Positions 37,126 through 45,011 of a stretch of DNA of 64,000 bases are shown in pieces. This stretch comes from an uncultured Saprospiraceae bacterium. Its GTDB lineage: Bacteria > Bacteroidota > Bacteroidia > Chitinophagales > Saprospiraceae. A program made the position numbers and the translations under genes. Numbering within the stretch: the stretch's first letter is position 1; each line of letters opens with the position of its first letter. The notes beneath the pieces were generated by a model that saw nothing but the letters and a program-made list of their open reading frames with translations, ran no database searches and was not told the origin of the DNA. The stretch covers positions 124,001 to 188,000 of the forward strand of contig CAKZQC010000014.1 in the NCBI GenBank assembly GCA_937139495.1. The letters are read 5' to 3'.

Positions 37126-37575
37126 ATGAAAAAGCTATTTATGTTATTTTTAATGTTCTCTTTCATCGGATTGGGTACTATGAATGCACAATGTCCACAT
37201 GCTGCAAAAGCTAAAGCAGATGCTGCAAAAACAACTTGCACTAAATCAAAAAAAGAATGTACTAAGTCTGCTTCTGCTGCTAAAGCTACTAAAGTAGCAA
37301 ATACAGAAACTGCTACTAAAGGTAAATCTTGTGCAGGTGCTACTGCTGGCAAAACTTGCTGCAAAAGCAAAGCTGCTGCTGCTACCAACACTGCGACTGC
37401 TACTAAAGTAGCAACTGCACAGACAACGACTACTAAAGCTTGTGCTAAATCTGGCAAAACTTGTTGCAAAAGTAAAGCTGCTGCAGCTGCTAAAACAAGC
37501 ACAAACGGTTCTACTACTTGCACTAAATCAAAAGCTGCTGCAACTAAAGTAGCAATGGTTGAAGAAGCAAAATAA
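37126..37575 (+). CDS. secreted Lys/Ala/Thr/Cys-rich repeat protein
   Basis: The product has 149 residues: a signal peptide (MKKLFMLFLMFSFIGLG, cleavage after NAQ) followed by a low-complexity basic body. It contains ten Cys. TCCKSKAAAA occurs twice and TTCTKSK twice, with KATKVA/ATKVA segments between them, giving about three imperfect repeats. No enzymatic domain is visible. Cys-Cys-Lys units could bind metal ions or form disulfide-linked polymers, while the Lys/Ala body resembles H1-like or adhesive proteins; this is speculation. Its codons are Gly/Ala/Lys-biased, and an equally long antisense frame is open because of that bias. It has its own terminator. Confidence 0.8.
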   Translation: MKKLFMLFLMFSFIGLGTMNAQCPHAAKAKADAAKTTCTKSKKECTKSASAAKATKVANTETATKGKSCAGATAGKTCCKSKAAAATNTATATKVATAQTTTTKACAKSGKTCCKSKAAAAAKTSTNGSTTCTKSKAAATKVAMVEEAK

Positions 37576-37640
37576 GCACGTTGTAACCAACTGTTTATCA
37601 ATATTAACAGCATTTTAATGTTATAAAATGCCGTTATTTT

Positions 37641-37674
37641 AAAAAATGCCTTTCATTTGAAAGGCATTTTTTTT
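37641..37674 (+). terminator. intrinsic terminator after the Cys-rich repeat gene
   Basis: A 13-bp stem (37641-37653 with 37660-37672) with a 6-nt loop is followed by T residues. It also separates this gene from uvrB. Confidence 0.8.
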
Positions 37675-37770
37675 ATTTTGCGGCAGGTGCATCTGTATTG
37701 TGCCTCAACTTAGTTCGCAAAATACTGTTTCACCGTCAACCTCAATTGCCATTTTTACTAAAAACTAGCT

Positions 37771-39804
37771 ATGTCCAAAAAATTTGAATTGCACGCTCCT
37801 TTTGAGCCTTCGGGGGATCAACCGAAGGCAATTGCCGAGCTCGTCGAAGGCATTAATAATAATGAATCTGCTCAATGTTTGTTGGGTGTGACAGGGTCAG
37901 GAAAAACCTTTACGATGGCAAATGTCATCGCACAAACTCAACGCCCGACCATTATTCTATCGCACAACAAGACGCTAACGGCTCAGTTATATGGAGAGTT
38001 CAAGCAGTTTTTTCCAGACAATGCCGTCGAGTATTTTGTATCTTATTATGATTATTATCAGCCAGAGGCGTATGTAGTGGCAACAGATACTTATATCGAG
38101 AAAGATTTGGCGATCAATGAAGAAATTGATAAACTTCGTCTGCGTACCAGTACACAATTATTGACAGGCAGACGAGATATTATTGTGGTGGCTTCGGTGT
38201 CGTGTATTTATGGCTTGGGCAATCCAGAGGATTACAAAACCAGTATTATCCGCATACAAGTCGGGCAGGTTTTGAGTAGAAATAGATTTCTTTATATGCT
38301 AGTCGATAGCCTTTATTCTCGTACCGAAATAGAGTTTGATAGAAGTACTTTTAGAGTGAGAGGCGATACTGTCGATATCAATTTGCCTTATACCGATGAT
38401 GGTTTGCGGGTTACTTTTTGGGGCGACGAAATAGAAGAAATACAACGCATAGAACTCAAGTCGGGCAAGTCTATTGAAAACATGGATGTCTTTGCTATTT
38501 TTCCAGCCAACTTGTATGTTGCTCAGAAAGATAAGATGAAGGACATTATTCATAATATTGAAGATGAACTGCATGACCAAATTGAGTATTTCAATAGTGA
38601 ACACAAATACGACGAAGGACAACGCATACAAGAGCGCGTAACACTAGATTTGGAAATGATGCGACAACTGGGCTATTGCTCGGGTATTGAGAACTATTCT
38701 CGCTACTTTGATGGCAGAAAACCTGGTATGCGTCCTTTCTGTTTGTTGGATTATTTTCCAGATGATTATTTGATTATTATTGACGAAAGTCACGTGACGC
38801 TGCCACAATTTAGAGCAATGTTTGGCGGTGACAAAGCCAGAACGACCACATTGGTCGAACACGGTTTTCGTCTGCCTTGTGCTTACGATAATCGACCACT
38901 CAATTTTACAGAATTTGAAAGTGTTACCAATCAAGTATTGTACGTAAGTGCTACGCCAAGTGATTATGAGCTAGAAAAAACAGGAGGAGCCATTATTGAG
39001 CAAATTGTACGTCCTACAGGACTACTTGATCCACCTATTGAGGTGCGTCCGAGTCTCAATCAAATTGATGATTTGCTAGAAGAAATTGACAATTGCGTCA
39101 AGCTAGACCAGCGAGTACTGATTACGACGATAACCAAACGAATGTCGGAAGAACTCCAAAAGTACTTGGAGCGATTGCATGTCAAGTGTCGTTATATTCA
39201 CTCCGAAATAGATACGCTAGAGCGCGTAGAAATATTGCGAGATTTACGTTTGGGCGTATTTGATGTATTGATTGGTATCAACTTGTTGCGTGAAGGGCTA
39301 GATTTGCCAGAAGTAGCATTAGTCGCTATTTTGGATGCAGACAAGGAAGGTTTTTTGAGAAATTCAAAATCGCTGACACAAACTGCTGGACGTGCTGCCC
39401 GTAATGCTAATGGACGTGTTATTTTTTATGCCGATAGAATAACTGCTTCGATGAAGCATACGATTGACGAAACCAATCGAAGAAGAGTGCTGCAAATGGC
39501 TTATAACGAAAAGCATGGAATAGTACCGAAAACGGTGATGAAATCGAAAGAAGAAATCATGAAACAAACGATGGTCGGTAGCAAGAAAAGTTACCTGCAA
39601 GATGACGACGCTATGGGCGATTTGGCAGCAGATTCGACGGTGGAGTATATGTCCAAAGAGCAGCTCGAAAAAGCGATCAAAAACAGCAAAAAACGTATGC
39701 AAGCAGCTTCTAAAGACATGGACTTTTTGACTGCCGCAGAATTTAGAGATGAGATGCTGGCACTCAAAAAAGTACTAGAAGAGAAATTTGGTCAAGGTGC
39801 GTAA
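37771..39804 (+). CDS. uvrB: excinuclease ABC subunit B
   Basis: This 677-residue helicase-like protein of nucleotide excision repair has all landmarks. These are Walker A GVTGSGKTFTMAN (about 38-50), the beta-hairpin YYDYYQPEAYV (about 92-102), the DEAD-like IIDESHVTLPQ and motif V/VI with INLLREGLDLPEV and QTAGRAARNANGRV. The C-terminal UVR motif (FLTAAEFRDEMLAL) binds UvrC/UvrA. Length is normal. Confidence 0.99.
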   Translation: MSKKFELHAPFEPSGDQPKAIAELVEGINNNESAQCLLGVTGSGKTFTMANVIAQTQRPTIILSHNKTLTAQLYGEFKQFFPDNAVEYFVSYYDYYQPEAYVVATDTYIEKDLAINEEIDKLRLRTSTQLLTGRRDIIVVASVSCIYGLGNPEDYKTSIIRIQVGQVLSRNRFLYMLVDSLYSRTEIEFDRSTFRVRGDTVDINLPYTDDGLRVTFWGDEIEEIQRIELKSGKSIENMDVFAIFPANLYVAQKDKMKDIIHNIEDELHDQIEYFNSEHKYDEGQRIQERVTLDLEMMRQLGYCSGIENYSRYFDGRKPGMRPFCLLDYFPDDYLIIIDESHVTLPQFRAMFGGDKARTTTLVEHGFRLPCAYDNRPLNFTEFESVTNQVLYVSATPSDYELEKTGGAIIEQIVRPTGLLDPPIEVRPSLNQIDDLLEEIDNCVKLDQRVLITTITKRMSEELQKYLERLHVKCRYIHSEIDTLERVEILRDLRLGVFDVLIGINLLREGLDLPEVALVAILDADKEGFLRNSKSLTQTAGRAARNANGRVIFYADRITASMKHTIDETNRRRVLQMAYNEKHGIVPKTVMKSKEEIMKQTMVGSKKSYLQDDDAMGDLAADSTVEYMSKEQLEKAIKNSKKRMQAASKDMDFLTAAEFRDEMLALKKVLEEKFGQGA

Positions 39805-39822
39805 TTGGAGTGCCTACCTTTC

Positions 39823-40104
39823 TTATTCTTTTTCTAATTTGTGCAATTCCAAGGCGGACAAAACGACAAGAGCTTCTTCCGAAAGGTTTGCTTGCCGTTC
39901 GGCAATATCCAAATCTTTGAGGATGAGTGCCAAGCAATTGAATCGAGCATCAGTCTTGTAAAACTTGTTGACGACAATCATATTTTGCGTATTGACAATG
40001 CAATAACCTGATTGAAAATGTCCTTTTTCGTAAATAATCTTGTACCCTAATTCTTGAAATAAGCTTTCTATTTTCTTTAAATTGGTAGTAGTTGGTCGCA
40101 GCAT
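39823..40104 (-). CDS. small conserved bacteroidete protein of unknown function
   Basis: The 93-residue cytosolic protein contains the pattern LFQELGYKIIYEKGHFQSGYC (positions about 15-35 region), IVVNKFYKTDARFNCLALIL and ends with Leu/Glu helices. Proteins with the LGYK-x-YEKG-x-FxSGYC and VVVNKF pattern are widespread in Bacteroidota, but I know no function. The gene is convergent with uvrB and divergent from the beta-barrel gene at 40152. Confidence 0.65.
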   Translation of the reverse strand: MLRPTTTNLKKIESLFQELGYKIIYEKGHFQSGYCIVNTQNMIVVNKFYKTDARFNCLALILKDLDIAERQANLSEEALVVLSALELHKLEKE

Positions 40105-40151
40105 ATAGGCTATTAGTTATTGAATAATTCACTACAAAAATACACAAACTT

Positions 40152-40778
40152 ATGAAATTCTATATTTTAATTGCTTTGCTTACGATGAGTACGCTACTTA
40201 CGGCTCAAAGTGCAGACGAAGGACGTTTTACAGCTACCTTGATTTTGGGTATGAATATTTCGCAAATAGATGGCGATGATGCTTATGGATACGGCAAAAT
40301 AGGATTGAATGCAGGTGTGCGTGGTGGTATTCGTTTGGGGAAGCGAGCCGAGTTAGCCACCGAAATTTTATTTTCGCAAAAAGGTTCTGTTGCATTGCCC
40401 AAAAATAGTGGCTCAGGAAGAGCTTATACAATACATTTGGACTATGTAGAAGTGCCAGTTTTGATTTATTATAAAGATTGGGACGTAGAAGACGCCAATG
40501 GCAACGAATTTCAACGGTTCATGTTTGGAGCAGGTTTTTCGTATAGCCGTTTGCTCAATATCAATATCAAAAACAATGCGGGGTTGGACTTAGATAAATT
40601 CCATAAGAATGATTTTATGATGATGCTAGATGCCAATATATTTATTACCAAAAATATAGGACTTGGTGTACGTTGGTCAAGGTCGATGCCTACTATTTAT
40701 AATGATGAGCCAGCTGGATCTCGTCCAGATTATGTCATCAACCGTTCGATTATATTGAGAGCTATTTATAAGTTTTAG
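40152..40778 (+). CDS. outer-membrane beta-barrel protein (PorT-like)
   Basis: The 208-residue protein has a signal peptide (MKFYILIALLTMSTLLTAQ). Strands alternate as in eight-stranded barrels: FTATLILGMNISQIDGDDAYGY near the start, then GLNAGVRGGIRL, LATEILFSQKGS, YVEVPVLIYYK, and a C-terminal SIILRAIYKF. GLNAG and EVPVLIYY are typical of the PorT/OMP_b-brl_2 family. The role is unknown; it could be cotranscribed with the Crp/Fnr gene 37 bp downstream. Confidence 0.8.
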   Translation: MKFYILIALLTMSTLLTAQSADEGRFTATLILGMNISQIDGDDAYGYGKIGLNAGVRGGIRLGKRAELATEILFSQKGSVALPKNSGSGRAYTIHLDYVEVPVLIYYKDWDVEDANGNEFQRFMFGAGFSYSRLLNINIKNNAGLDLDKFHKNDFMMMLDANIFITKNIGLGVRWSRSMPTIYNDEPAGSRPDYVINRSIILRAIYKF

Positions 40779-40815
40779 AGAACGCTAATTTATAACGCCA
40801 ATTATAACACCGCCA

Positions 40816-41358
40816 ATGAACCCCATTCAAGCCCTAGCTGACCGAATAGAATCCCAAAACCTTTGGGGAAAAGAAATAACGATAGCTCGCAATGAGTACG
40901 TAAAGATGGCGGATACGACCGATACCAATTTGTATTATATAGTCAGTGGGAGTTTGCATATCTTTGTGGACGATGGCGAAAAGCAGCATACGATTCGCTT
41001 AGGCTATCAAGATAATTTTATCGCTTCTTTGGATTCTTTCATCTCCGAACAGCCATCGGAGCTCTATATACAAGCCATCAAAAAATGCCAACTCAAAGTA
41101 ATTACGAAGGCAGCATTTATGGAAATGGTGCATAGCGATGCCGATTTATTTGCGGTCTGGTTTAGTTTGCTAGAACAAATGATTTTTCAGCAGATGGAGC
41201 GAGAAAAAGATCTCTTGATTGCTTCGCCACAAGAACGCTATCGTCGTGTGTGGGAGCGAAGTCCGCAACTTTTTCAGCACATTCCCAATAAGTATATTGC
41301 ATCGTATTTGCGCATGACGCCCGAGACTTTGTCTCGAATAAAGAAAAAGCCTACCTGA
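40816..41358 (+). CDS. Crp/Fnr family transcriptional regulator
   Basis: This 180-residue protein has a cyclic-nucleotide-binding jelly roll (about 20-115; YYIVSGSLHIFVDDGEKQ, LGYQDNFIASLDSF) and a C-terminal HTH (IPNKYIASYLRMTPETLSRIKK). Such short regulators are common in Bacteroidota; their ligand is usually unknown. Arg of the cAMP phosphate-binding cassette is not evident, so cAMP binding is doubtful. The intrinsic terminator overlaps the last codons and the stop. Confidence 0.88.
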   Translation: MNPIQALADRIESQNLWGKEITIARNEYVKMADTTDTNLYYIVSGSLHIFVDDGEKQHTIRLGYQDNFIASLDSFISEQPSELYIQAIKKCQLKVITKAAFMEMVHSDADLFAVWFSLLEQMIFQQMEREKDLLIASPQERYRRVWERSPQLFQHIPNKYIASYLRMTPETLSRIKKKPT

Positions 41359-41377
41359 GTTGCACAGGTAGGCTTTT
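41345..41377 (+). terminator. intrinsic terminator overlapping the Crp/Fnr stop codon
   Basis: A perfect 13-bp stem (41345-41357 with 41365-41377) begins inside the coding sequence and includes the TGA. TTTTG at the right arm completes the signal. Confidence 0.75.
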
Positions 41378-41424
41378 GTTGAATGGGAGGGCTTAGTAGG
41401 TGGGTTTACACCCCTTGTTCCAGA

Positions 41425-43650
41425 TTAATTACTAGCATCCCAACGTACTGTTTTATCTGTTTCCATAGAACCCTTCAAAATTTTCATGCTTTTCATGCCA
41501 GATGTATTTACTTGTACACCATCAAAGTTCATGATTAAAGTACCACCCTTATCTATATCTTCTGATAATAAATATCCTGAAACTTCAATGTAACCTTGTT
41601 CGTTGCCTAATTCGGTCGTAAATTCTTTGCTGAAGCCTTCAGATAGACTTGTTTCAGAATGCTTTATATTGGTGTTTAGCTTTTTTGAAGTGGTGTAACT
41701 AACATGTTGATTTGTCATAATGGCTTCATCTGTTTCTAGAAAAAAAAGTAAACCCTTACTAACAGCATCTAATGTTATATTGGTAGTCTTAGTGTTATTA
41801 TTTACTTGTTCAATATTTCTATTATTGGTAGTTGTAGCTTTAGAAAAGTAAATTCGGAACTCAAAATTAGTGCGAACACTATTTGCATTGATGATGACTG
41901 GGCTATGAGCCAAAAAGTTTTTTGCTTCATAGGTGTACGCTTTATTACCTTGATGAACAGCTAGATTTATACTAGAGGGCGAAGCATAATATACTTTTTT
42001 ATTATCAAGTTTACCGGCTTCAATAATATCTGTTCGAATATTAGCAATTAGTTCAGTACGATCATTCAACAGGTAAGTTAATCCAAGTACGGCTCCTTTT
42101 TTCAAGACTGTTTTTTTAGTAGGAGATATACTTGCATCGAGCAACATTTTTTTTAGTGTATCTAAACTTGCGGAACGCTGTAACTTATCGCTAATTGTTG
42201 AAAAAAATGTTTTATCTTTTATGGCGTTGTAATTGGGTAGAGCTATGTCAGCAAATTGCTTGTAGCTAATGACTTTTATCATAGTATTGGTCCATAGGGT
42301 ACTAACATTACTCAAAGACAATACTTCTTGATTGTGCTTATGTAGGGACTCTTCAAAAAATGGAATGAAAAAAGCAAGCTCTTTTGTCGAGAAGATTTTC
42401 TTAATATTTTCCTGTAAATTCTCCGTTACAAAAAGCTGATTAGGAGGCAGATTCAGACTATCTACTGGATTACCAATATCGCCAATCCACTCTAAATACT
42501 CTGCAAGTATTTGATATTGCTTACTATTGTTAGCATTATATGTCCCTAGAAAAATTTCTATATAGGAATAGTTAGGCATATTTTTATCCTCATACCAGTT
42601 AAGCTCAATTTTGTCAATTGGAGCATCAGCATACATTATCGAAAAATTTATAGCGTTTATATAGTCACTAGTTTTGATAGGTTTTTCTTTGATTCCTGCA
42701 ATATAGGTCACTATAGAACTCATTAAGGAAGTGGATAGCTCTCTTTGAGGTTTTTTAAAGTCATTGTGTAATTCAAGTAAAAATGCTAGGGCAATATGCT
42801 TGGGTAAGGTTTCTTCAGCACTTTTATTTGTTGCATTTTTATTCATACTAGCTATGCTAGATATTTGGCGTTTACGCCATGCCGCATAAGCAAGCTTAAA
42901 GTCCTCTTTTCTTTGTTTTCTCTCTTTTTCTCTTTGCTTTTCTTCTGCTTTTTGTTTTTCTATTTCTTTTGCATTAGGAGGAAACTTTGGATCATCTATA
43001 GTTTCTTCTATTTCTAGCTTAAGAGTAGTAGTTAAGTCATCAAGCCCCGTCTGCAAATCGATGGGGTCAATATTATCAAATCCTGAAGAGTCGTCTTCAG
43101 CTGACTGTTTATATGCTGCTTTATTGTCATCATAATGCTTTTTGAGGTATTTTGGATCACTTACTTTCTTAAGAACTTTTTTTAGGGCTTCTTTTACATC
43201 TCGTACATCAATAGTTTTGCCCTTAGGTATTTCCTTTTTTAATTCGTCTAAAAATTCTTTTTCTAAAGGAGTACTGGACGCACTTGCTCTTTTCGTTAAT
43301 ACTTTATTCAATTTTTCAGCATCAAGTGAATGTGTTAGTCTTCGTTCGTCGCCCAAAAGACCAAATGGGTCAGATTCTCCCGCTACTTTACTCAATAATT
43401 TTTTAGCTGTCTTCAAAAATTTACCTTTTCCTATATTGTCGCCTCCATAGAGTCCTGTAACTGTTTTCTGCAACACAGCTTGCTCATCAGCGGATAAGTC
43501 TTTAATAGTTAAGTTGTTTTCTGTTAACAGCGTATTTAGATCGGTCTCCTTAGCTATTAATTGGTCGTTTCTGTTAAGGGGCTTTTGAACAATCCATAGA
43601 TTGTTGTTACCCCAAAAAGGTAGTAGAAAAAGAACAAAATATAGACGCAT
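41425..43650 (-). CDS. large secreted protein of unknown function
   Basis: I do not recognise the family of this 741-residue protein. A hydrophobic N-terminus (RLYFVLFLLPFWG) suggests export. Residues 35-200 are charged and helical. About 225-255 forms a strongly charged coiled coil (EKQKAEEKQREKERKQRKED). The central 300 residues are helical and mixed in composition. The last 200 residues are beta-rich and polar, with many Asn/Thr/Ser (KATTTNNRNIEQVNNNTKTT) and end in SMKILKGSMETDKTVRWDASN-like strands. The A/T-rich composition and lack of neighbours in operon suggest an accessory gene. Confidence 0.6.
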   Translation of the reverse strand: MRLYFVLFLLPFWGNNNLWIVQKPLNRNDQLIAKETDLNTLLTENNLTIKDLSADEQAVLQKTVTGLYGGDNIGKGKFLKTAKKLLSKVAGESDPFGLLGDERRLTHSLDAEKLNKVLTKRASASSTPLEKEFLDELKKEIPKGKTIDVRDVKEALKKVLKKVSDPKYLKKHYDDNKAAYKQSAEDDSSGFDNIDPIDLQTGLDDLTTTLKLEIEETIDDPKFPPNAKEIEKQKAEEKQREKERKQRKEDFKLAYAAWRKRQISSIASMNKNATNKSAEETLPKHIALAFLLELHNDFKKPQRELSTSLMSSIVTYIAGIKEKPIKTSDYINAINFSIMYADAPIDKIELNWYEDKNMPNYSYIEIFLGTYNANNSKQYQILAEYLEWIGDIGNPVDSLNLPPNQLFVTENLQENIKKIFSTKELAFFIPFFEESLHKHNQEVLSLSNVSTLWTNTMIKVISYKQFADIALPNYNAIKDKTFFSTISDKLQRSASLDTLKKMLLDASISPTKKTVLKKGAVLGLTYLLNDRTELIANIRTDIIEAGKLDNKKVYYASPSSINLAVHQGNKAYTYEAKNFLAHSPVIINANSVRTNFEFRIYFSKATTTNNRNIEQVNNNTKTTNITLDAVSKGLLFFLETDEAIMTNQHVSYTTSKKLNTNIKHSETSLSEGFSKEFTTELGNEQGYIEVSGYLLSEDIDKGGTLIMNFDGVQVNTSGMKSMKILKGSMETDKTVRWDASN

Positions 43651-43927
43651 GATTTTTAGTTTTTAGGTTATGTAGTTACACCGTTTAGGTTTTTATCTCC
43701 ACACTATTCTAGTGTGTTTTTTATCTCCGAATGTTCTATTTTAGCGATGTGGTTGCATCTTTATGAGTAGCTTACAATAGTCTTTTTGATTCTTTTAGAG
43801 CAATTTTGCCAATACCTTTTTTTGCTTCGGTGTACTTGTTCCAGTTGGAGAGGCTAGATAGCTTGCTTCTTGTGATTAGGTCAAAAAAATAAGCCCTTTT
43901 TTCGACAAAAACAATTATACAAGCTAT
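43651..43927. other. non-coding region upstream of the unknown secreted gene
   Basis: No ORF is supported. At 43703-43724 a short hairpin (CACACTA-TTC-TAGTGTG) is followed by TTTTTT and flanked by two copies of TTTTTATCTCC (about 43693 and 43724). The hairpin reads as a + strand terminator although no + strand gene precedes it. Confidence 0.35.
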
Positions 43928-44009
43928 TAAAGGTTATGTTTGTAAATTTCGTATGGCGAAGAAAATAGATTTTTCCGATTAGCGGCATCAAATGCTCACA
44001 TAACCTTTA
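43928..44009. repeat. 82-bp inverted-repeat-bounded fragment related to element R2
   Basis: It is bounded by a perfect 11-bp inverted repeat TAAAGGTTATG (43928-43938) / CATAACCTTTA (43999-44009). Its inside (43951-43997) matches the reverse complement of 44298-44344 in R2 without gaps, 38 of 47 bases identical by eye. It looks like a partial, rearranged copy. Confidence 0.65.
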
Positions 44010-44202
44010 TTAATGAGTTTATATTATTTCATAAGAGAGGTTTTTTTGAAGTGTTATTTTTTTTCAAAATGAAAATAATTGACTTAAGTTTAAAGTTTAA
44101 GCCTGATTTGAAAATGCTTTTTTGCTATAGATAATTTTGAATAAACCTTGATTTCAATCAAGAAAAAGCTACTCAAGATACTTTATCTTTGTACTATTGC
44201 AA

Positions 44203-44367
44203 TAGACATTATTACGAATTGGATGGTATAAAGGTGAAGAGATAGATTTTTTTGAATAGCGATTCAAAGCACAGCTAAGTAGCCATAGCTACTTGGCGAG
44301 CATTTGGAGAAGCTAGTCGAAGAAAGGTATTTTCTTCGCCATACAAAGTAATTTGTAATAATGTCTA
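44203..44367. repeat. 165-bp palindromic element R2 (MITE-like)
   Basis: The 18-bp ends TAGACATTATTACGAATT (44203-44220) and its reverse complement (44350-44367) differ at one position. At the exact centre is AAGTAGC-CATA-GCTACTT (44277-44294). Length, symmetry and central core match element R1. It lies 27 bp before the DinB start, so it must overlap that gene's promoter or leader. Confidence 0.75.
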
Positions 44368-44393
44368 ATAATCAATAAAAAAAGCAACCAAAG

Positions 44394-44936
44394 ATGAACG
44401 CACCTACTAGTGAGCTACTACAAGACCTAACAGAACGCACCGAAAAGCATTTAGCTACCGTCAAAGCATGGCTTGATTTGCCATTGGCAACCCTACAAGC
44501 CAAGCCGAGTGCAGAAGGGTGGAGTGTGCTCGAATGTATCGAGCACCTCAATCTATACGGGCGTTTTTATTTGCCAGAAATGGCAGGAAAAATGCAAAAA
44601 ACGAACTATAAAGAACCACTGCCGACCTTCAAGAGCAGTTGGTTGGGCGAGTATTTCGCCAATACGATGCTCCCCAAAGAGTCGCTCAATAGTATGCCGA
44701 CTTTCAAGGACAAAAATCCAAATGGCAGTAGGCTGGACAAGCAAGTGCTAACCGAATTTGTGCAGCAACAAGAACAAACGCTTCAATTGCTTCAGCAAGC
44801 GGCTACGGTCAATTTGACGAAGACAAAAACAGGAATTACGATTTCTCGTTTTATTCGATTGCGACTAGGCGATACTTTTCGTGTCGTTATTTATCACAAT
44901 TACCGTCATATTGTGCAAGCACAAAAACTACTTTAG
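44394..44936 (+). CDS. DinB family protein
   Basis: This 180-residue four-helix protein belongs to the DinB/YfiT superfamily. Features are a helix ending in VKAWLDLP, the segment AEGWSVLECIEHLNLYGRFYLP and the late helix FRVVIYHNYRHIVQAQKLL. The His in CIEHL and in VIYHNYRHI are candidates for the three-His metal site. Superfamily members include metal-dependent thiol transferases and damage-response proteins. The gene is 75 bp upstream of the helicase-nuclease gene, so cotranscription is possible. Confidence 0.85.
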   Translation: MNAPTSELLQDLTERTEKHLATVKAWLDLPLATLQAKPSAEGWSVLECIEHLNLYGRFYLPEMAGKMQKTNYKEPLPTFKSSWLGEYFANTMLPKESLNSMPTFKDKNPNGSRLDKQVLTEFVQQQEQTLQLLQQAATVNLTKTKTGITISRFIRLRLGDTFRVVIYHNYRHIVQAQKLL

Positions 44937-45011
44937 TAGTCTACTAATAGCTACTATTTCATTGGTTTTTCGTAAATTGGCAAGTCAATCCAATAGCTAG
45001 AAATAACCAAA

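Noticed and set aside
37110..37613. 167-codon minus-strand ORF opposite the Cys-rich repeat gene
   Set aside because: It is an exact antisense shadow produced by Ala/Lys/Thr codon bias (Val/Leu/Ala repeats). The + strand product has a signal peptide, and promoter and terminator fit the + strand.
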